Source: Micromonospora terminaliae (GTDB lineage Bacteria > Actinomycetota > Actinomycetes > Mycobacteriales > Micromonosporaceae). From it: a stretch of DNA of 64,000 nucleotides. The translations under genes were made by a program, and so were the position numbers. The stretch spans positions 4,464,001-4,528,000 of the forward strand of contig NZ_CP045309.1 in the NCBI RefSeq assembly GCF_009671205.1, written 5' to 3'. The number at the start of each line of letters is the position of its first letter. Positions within the stretch are counted from its first letter, which is position 1. The notes under the pieces are model-generated. The model did no database searches. It was given only the letters and a program-made list of their open reading frames with translations, and was not told the origin of the DNA. Of the stretch, positions 60,165 through 64,000 are shown in pieces.

Positions 60165-61721
60165 TCACTCGCCCGGCTCGGGCGCCTCGGGCAGCAGCGG
60201 CAGTTTCACCCGGAAGGTCGCCCCGCCACCGGGCGTCTCGGCGACTTCGACGGTGCCGTGGTGCGCGGCCACCAGCGCGGCGACGATCGCCAGCCCGAGC
60301 CCGGTGCTGGTCGGTCCGCCCGCCCGCCGGGTACGTGCCGCGTCCACCCGGTAGAACCGCTCGAACACCCGCTCGGCCTGCTCCGGGGTGAGGCCGGGAC
60401 CGGTGTCCGCCACCTCCACCACGGCCAGGTTGCCCGGCTCCGCGCGCAGCCGCAGGGTCACCGCGGCGTCGGCCGGGGTGTGGGTGAGCGCGTTGGTCAT
60501 GAGGTTGCCGATCACCTGGCGCAGCCGGGCGTCGTCGCCGAGGACCACGAGCGGGCCGGCGCCCGGCTCGATCTCCAGCGTGATGGCGCGCTCCGGCTCC
60601 ACGGCACGGGCCGCCTGGACCGCGTCCGAGGCGAGCACCGGCAGCTCGACCGGGGCCAGCGCGATCGGGCGCTCCCGGTCCATCCGGGCGAGCAGCAGCA
60701 GATCCTCGACGAGCAGCCCCATCCGGGAGGCCTCGTCCTCGATCCGGCGCAGCAGACCGGCGGTCTGGTCCGGTTCCCGGGCCGCGCCCTGCCGGTACAG
60801 CTCGGCGAAGCCCCGGATGGTGGTCAGCGGGGTACGCAGCTCGTGCGAGGCGTCCGCGATGAACTGCCGCATCCGCTCCTCGGAGCGGCGGGCCCGCGCC
60901 TCGGACGCCTGCGCCGCGGCGGCGGCGTCCCGGGCGCTCACCTCGGCGCTGCGCGCCGCCGCCTCGGAGGCGGCCCGCGCGGTGAACGCCGCCTCGATCT
61001 GGGCGAGCATGGCGTTCAGCGCCCGGGACAGCCGGCCCAGCTCGGAGGTCGGGCAGGCCCGGCCGTCCTCGGGGTCGGGCACCCGCCGGGTGAGGTCACC
61101 GCCGGCGATGGCCGCCGCCGTCCGCTCGATCTCCACGAGCGGCTTGAGACTGGTACGCACGATGCCCGCGCCGACCGACGCCAGGATGATCAGCACCGCC
61201 CCGCCCACCAGTAGGTCTATCCAGACGAGCTGACCGACGGACTGGTCGACGGCGGTGAGGTGCTGCCCGAAGGCGATGACCCGGCCGTCGGGCAGGTCGG
61301 CGTAGAGCATCCGCCACCGGGTCCGGCCGTCCACCGAGCGGACCGTGAACGGATCACCCACCTGCTCCTCGTAACCGGCGAAGTCGGCGGGGAAGGGCGG
61401 CAGCTCCTCGTCGCGGAGGCCGGCGTAGCGGGTGGGCGGGTCCACCGCCTGGCCCGGCGCCGCCTGGGCGGCCACGTAGTCCGAGGGAATGTTGATCTTG
61501 ACGGGATTTCCCCCGGCCTGGTCCAGCGACCGGGCCACGTTGGTCGCGCCACCGCGGAGCTGATCGTCCACCTGACCGATCAGGTAGTCGCGGAGCAGGA
61601 ACGCGGTCAGCCCGCTGATCACCACCAGGGCCACCGCGACCAGGGCGAGGACCGAGGCGACCAGCTTCACCCGCAGCGGGACGCTGCGCAGCCAGCCCTT
61701 CGCGTCGTGGACGGCGTTCAC
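60165..61721 (-). CDS. HAMP-containing sensor histidine kinase (MprB-like)
   Basis: 518 residues. Membrane segments about 18-44 and 167-188 bracket a sensor domain of about 120 residues. HAMP follows (about 188-245), then an Ala-rich coiled coil and the HisKA domain with H293 in DASHELRTPLTTIRGFAEL. ATPase motifs are NLMTNALTHTP (N box), VADTGPGLTPEQAE (G1) and GLGLAIV (G2). GTG 61721 overlaps the response-regulator stop by four bases (GTGA). Partner of the upstream regulator, and probably governs the downstream HtrA protease. Confidence 0.94.
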   Translation of the reverse strand: MNAVHDAKGWLRSVPLRVKLVASVLALVAVALVVISGLTAFLLRDYLIGQVDDQLRGGATNVARSLDQAGGNPVKINIPSDYVAAQAAPGQAVDPPTRYAGLRDEELPPFPADFAGYEEQVGDPFTVRSVDGRTRWRMLYADLPDGRVIAFGQHLTAVDQSVGQLVWIDLLVGGAVLIILASVGAGIVRTSLKPLVEIERTAAAIAGGDLTRRVPDPEDGRACPTSELGRLSRALNAMLAQIEAAFTARAASEAAARSAEVSARDAAAAAQASEARARRSEERMRQFIADASHELRTPLTTIRGFAELYRQGAAREPDQTAGLLRRIEDEASRMGLLVEDLLLLARMDRERPIALAPVELPVLASDAVQAARAVEPERAITLEIEPGAGPLVVLGDDARLRQVIGNLMTNALTHTPADAAVTLRLRAEPGNLAVVEVADTGPGLTPEQAERVFERFYRVDAARTRRAGGPTSTGLGLAIVAALVAAHHGTVEVAETPGGGATFRVKLPLLPEAPEPGE

Positions 61722-62419
61722 GCCGCCGGCTTGCGCAGCACGTACCCGACCCCGCGCAGGGTGTGGATGAGCCGGGGCTGAGTGTTGTCGACCTTGCGCC
61801 GCAGGTAGGAGATGTAGGACTCGACGATGTTGTCGTCGCCGCGGAAGTCGTAGTTCCAGACGTGGTCGAGGATCTGCGCCTTGGAGAGCACCCGGTTCGC
61901 GTTGAGCATGAGGTAGCGCAGCAGCTTGAACTCGGTCGGCGAGAGCTGCACCCGCTGGCCGGCGCGGTGCACCTCGTGGGTCTCCTCGTCCAGCTCCAGG
62001 TCGGCGAAGGTGAGCCGGGAGGGCGCGTGCTCGCCGGTGGCGGTGCGCCGCAGCACGGCCCGGATCCGGGCGGTCAGCTCCTCCAGGCTGAACGGCTTGG
62101 TGACGTAGTCGTCGCCGCCCAGCGTGAGCCCGCGAATCTTGTCGTCGGTGGCGTCCCGGGCGGTCAGGAAGACCACGGGGGTCCGCGTGCCGCCCTCGCG
62201 GAGCATCCGGATGACCTCGAAGCCGTCCAGGTCGGGCAGCATGACGTCGAGCACGACCAGGTCGGGCCGGTGGTCCTTGGCGGCGTTGAGCGCCGCGCTG
62301 CCGCTGGTCGCGGTGGCGACGTCGAAGCCGGCGAAGCGCAGGCTCGCGGAGAGCAGTTCGAGGATGTTGGGGTCGTCCTCGACGACGAGCAGTCGGGCCT
62401 CGGTCTGGGTAGCCACCAT
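61718..62419 (-). CDS. OmpR/PhoB-type response regulator (MprA-like)
   Basis: 233 residues. Receiver domain with the acidic pocket EDD (14-16), phosphoacceptor D58 in VVLDVMLPDLDGF and Lys in YVTKPF, then a winged-helix DNA-binding domain (about 130-233; LSPTEFKLLRYLMLNANRVL and YISYLRRKVDN). ATG 62419 is preferred; upstream ATGs at 62428 and 62431 are alternatives. GATGAT ends seven bases before 62419, so the mRNA may be leaderless. Confidence 0.95.
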   Translation of the reverse strand: MVATQTEARLLVVEDDPNILELLSASLRFAGFDVATATSGSAALNAAKDHRPDLVVLDVMLPDLDGFEVIRMLREGGTRTPVVFLTARDATDDKIRGLTLGGDDYVTKPFSLEELTARIRAVLRRTATGEHAPSRLTFADLELDEETHEVHRAGQRVQLSPTEFKLLRYLMLNANRVLSKAQILDHVWNYDFRGDDNIVESYISYLRRKVDNTQPRLIHTLRGVGYVLRKPAA

Positions 62420-62426
62420 GGCACCC

Positions 62427-62432
62427 ATCATC
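62427..62432 (-). promoter_or_regulatory. Possible -10 element of the response-regulator gene
   Basis: GATGAT ends seven bases before ATG 62419. The first base departs from TANNNT, and the overlap with two other ATG codons leaves the start ambiguous. Confidence 0.35.
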
Positions 62433-62483
62433 CGCGTTCCGGCTGCGGGCGCGCTGGGTGGACCCTGGAAACAACCTGTGAGC

Positions 62484-62520
62484 CGCCGTGGTGTCTCCCC
62501 CGTCGGAGACACCCACGGCG
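62484..62520 (-). terminator. Terminator after the DUF4097-PadR operon
   Basis: 15-bp stem with one bulged base (62484-62498 with 62505-62520) around a six-base loop, just past the PadR stop. Confidence 0.8.
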
Positions 62521-62526
62521 CCGGGC

Positions 62527-63150
62527 CTAGCGGAGCAGCCGGCGCAGCCCGTCCAGGGCCCCGTCGAGCAGGCGGATGGCCGTGCGGAGCTGGGCGTCGG
62601 TGAGCCGGCCGGCCCGTACCAGCGCGCCGACCTCGACGGTGAACGCGGCCAGCCGCTGGTCGAACTCGGCGAGCAGGGGCGACTCGGCGGTGGGGCGCGG
62701 GCCGCCGTTGGCCGGCGGGCGGGTGGTCGGCGGCGGGGGCGCCCACCGGGCCTGCCGGGTCTGCCGGGCCGCCTCGCGCAGCTCCCGCTTGAGGTCGCGC
62801 ACCGAGCCGCGTACCTCGGTGCGGATCTCGCCGGCCAGCGCGGAGAGATCCTCCACGGAGGCCGTGATGTCCGATTCCAGGGTGGCCAGCTCGTCGGCGC
62901 GCTGCCGCAGCTCGGCCCGGCCCGCGTCGGTGATCTCGTAGACCTTGCGGCCGCCGGCGGCGGTGTGGCTGACCAGCCCCTCGACCTCGAGCCGCTGCAG
63001 CCGGGGGTAGATGGTGCCGGCGCTGGGCGCGTAGAGGCCGAGGAAGCGGTCCTCCAGCAGGCGGATCAGCTCGTAGCCGTGCTTCGGGCCGTCGTCGAGC
63101 AGCTTGAGCAGGTAGAGCCGGAGCCGCCCGTGACTGAACACGGCGGTCAC
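62527..63150 (-). CDS. PadR-family transcriptional regulator
   Basis: 207 residues. PadR winged helix (about 7-80): RLYLLKLLDDGPKHGYELIR, APSAGTIYPRLQRLEVEGLV and GGRKVYEITDAGRAEL. A long C-terminal helical part follows, with coiled-coil character and a Pro-rich insert (APPPPTTRPPA). GTG 63150 overlaps the DUF4097 stop by four bases (GTGA), so it is co-translated with it and probably controls that operon. Confidence 0.93.
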   Translation of the reverse strand: MTAVFSHGRLRLYLLKLLDDGPKHGYELIRLLEDRFLGLYAPSAGTIYPRLQRLEVEGLVSHTAAGGRKVYEITDAGRAELRQRADELATLESDITASVEDLSALAGEIRTEVRGSVRDLKRELREAARQTRQARWAPPPPTTRPPANGGPRPTAESPLLAEFDQRLAAFTVEVGALVRAGRLTDAQLRTAIRLLDGALDGLRRLLR

Positions 63151-63986
63151 GGCCTCTCCTCCACGTCGTCGGCGTCCTCGACGGGACGGGCGAGCAGCGC
63201 GATGCTGCCGGATGTCGCGGACGCCCAGAGCTTACCGGCGCCCCCGCCGAGCACCCCGTGGCTGTCCTTCACCGCGCCGAACCCGTGCTGGCCGCCGCAG
63301 ACCTGCGGGAAGCCGCTGGTGATCCGGCCGGAGGTGGTGTGCAGGTGGACGGTGAGGTCGCTGTCCTCGCGGACCCGGACGGTGATGCTGCCGGAGATGG
63401 CGCTGAGCCGGATCTCGCTGCCGCGCGGGTTGTCCAGGTCGCAGGTGATCGACCCGGAGACGGCGTGGGCGCGCACCCGCTCGGGCGCGCTGTCGGCGAG
63501 GATCAGCTCGCCGGAGACGGTCTCCAGGTTGAGGTCGCCGCCGACCCCGAGCGCCTCGACCGGGCCCGAGGTGACCTTCGCGGAGGTGTGGCCGCGCAGC
63601 CCCATGAGGGTGACCTGGCCGGAGGTGACGTCGACCCGAGTGTCCCGGCGCAGGCCGGAGGCGACCAGCGAGCCGTCCACCAGGTGCAGGTCGGCCAGCA
63701 CGTGGGCGGGGACGGCGATGGAGACCTCGGCCCGGAACCGGCGGCCGAGCTGGCCGAGCCACCAGAGGACCCCGGGCCAGCGGGGCATCCGCTCGTGGGC
63801 GACGGTCAGCCGGCCGTCGCGCAGCTCGACGAGGACGGGCCGGCGGCTGATCCGGGTGACGTCCACCCGGGTCGGGCCGTCGGTGGCGACCACGTTGAGG
63901 CGGCCACTGATGAGGCGGACGTCCAGCCGGGTGACCGGCTCGTCCAGGGTGAGCCGTTGCGGGCTGTCGACCGTCCAGCTGGTCAT
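63147..63986 (-). CDS. DUF4097 beta-strand-repeat protein
   Basis: 279 residues. Repeated short beta-strands form a right-handed beta-helix typical of DUF4097 (e.g. TSGQVTLMGLRGHTSAKVTS, TVSGELILADSAPERVRAHA and VSGSITCDLDNPRGSEIRLS). There is no signal peptide or membrane segment, so it is probably cytoplasmic. Function unknown; the family commonly pairs with PadR regulators, as here. ATG 63986 has GGGAGG upstream, and the gene heads the operon at the right edge. Confidence 0.9.
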   Translation of the reverse strand: MTSWTVDSPQRLTLDEPVTRLDVRLISGRLNVVATDGPTRVDVTRISRRPVLVELRDGRLTVAHERMPRWPGVLWWLGQLGRRFRAEVSIAVPAHVLADLHLVDGSLVASGLRRDTRVDVTSGQVTLMGLRGHTSAKVTSGPVEALGVGGDLNLETVSGELILADSAPERVRAHAVSGSITCDLDNPRGSEIRLSAISGSITVRVREDSDLTVHLHTTSGRITSGFPQVCGGQHGFGAVKDSHGVLGGGAGKLWASATSGSIALLARPVEDADDVEERP

Positions 63987-64000
63987 GGCGTCCTCCCCTC

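Overview
The window is a contiguous piece of a very GC-rich actinomycete chromosome. Gene content and style point to the family Micromonosporaceae, most likely Micromonospora or a close relative: many GTG starts, many apparently leaderless genes, a giant SCO7613-type membrane protein, a DUF6412-YidC pair, SigE-family sigma factors, and secreted CBM2-GH18 and GH16-CBM6 enzymes. This assignment is inferred from style and content, since no rRNA gene is present. One tRNA gene, tRNA-Arg(CCG), is present. I see no prophage, plasmid origin, CRISPR array or intact insertion sequence.

Layout. 1-3193: the 5' part of an RND efflux gene that runs off the left edge. 3317-8837: an argS-lysA-hom-thrC run, linking arginyl-tRNA synthetase to lysine and threonine synthesis. 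8937-10437: a DUF3105-DUF305 membrane pair ending at a strong terminator. 10533-11309: a protein that looks like a domesticated IS630 transposase, followed by tRNA-Arg. 11501-15227: stand-alone LigD polymerase domain, cupin, PEP-mutase-like enzyme and a divergent MocR regulator. 15324-20084: two drug-efflux modules, DHA2 MFS with HxlR and MMPL with TetR, the latter with two tandem palindromic operators. 20106-22778: an erythromycin-esterase family protein, DUF2795 and an Erm-type 23S rRNA methyltransferase with a structured leader that contains a possible leaderless small ORF.

22824-28611: oxidoreductase, small membrane proteins, a FabG-like reductase with an inverted repeat at its ribosome-binding site, a GH13 enzyme, DUF1349 and DedA. 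28625-31752: secreted chitinase and beta-glucanase genes with conspicuous promoter repeats, including a LacI/CebR-like palindrome. 31831-37193: YidC-like insertase, DUF6412, carboxylate-amine ligase, CoA-disulfide-reductase-like flavoprotein and a WGR/beta-propeller protein. 37237-39966: a SigE-family sigma factor with a likely autoregulated promoter and its membrane partner, divergent from an APH(6)-like kinase. 40036-43288: FMN reductase with a divergent XRE regulator, and a Nei/Fpg glycosylase broken by a perfect 13-bp tandem duplication. 43407-46718: HxlR regulator, NAD(P)-binding protein, and a ddaH-rocD arginine/ornithine operon.

46780-63986: FHA protein with a coupled upstream small ORF, acyl-lipid desaturase, the 1150-residue SCO7613-type protein, CutA, an acyltransferase-patatin pair, Ser/Thr kinase, glycosyltransferase, BON protein, an MprA-MprB-PepD-like envelope-stress module (response regulator, histidine kinase, HtrA protease in that order), and a DUF4097-PadR operon at the right edge.

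Three threads run through the window. First, at least a dozen genes have an extended -10 hexamer (TANNNT or CAGGAT) ending 5-8 bases before the start codon, which suggests leaderless mRNAs. Secondly, some of these promoters drive very short ORFs whose stop overlaps the next start (ATGA), or that sit ahead of hairpins, which suggests small-ORF control. Thirdly, resistance-type functions are dense (RND, MFS, MMPL, Erm, Ere-like, APH), as expected for an antibiotic-exposed or antibiotic-producing soil actinomycete.
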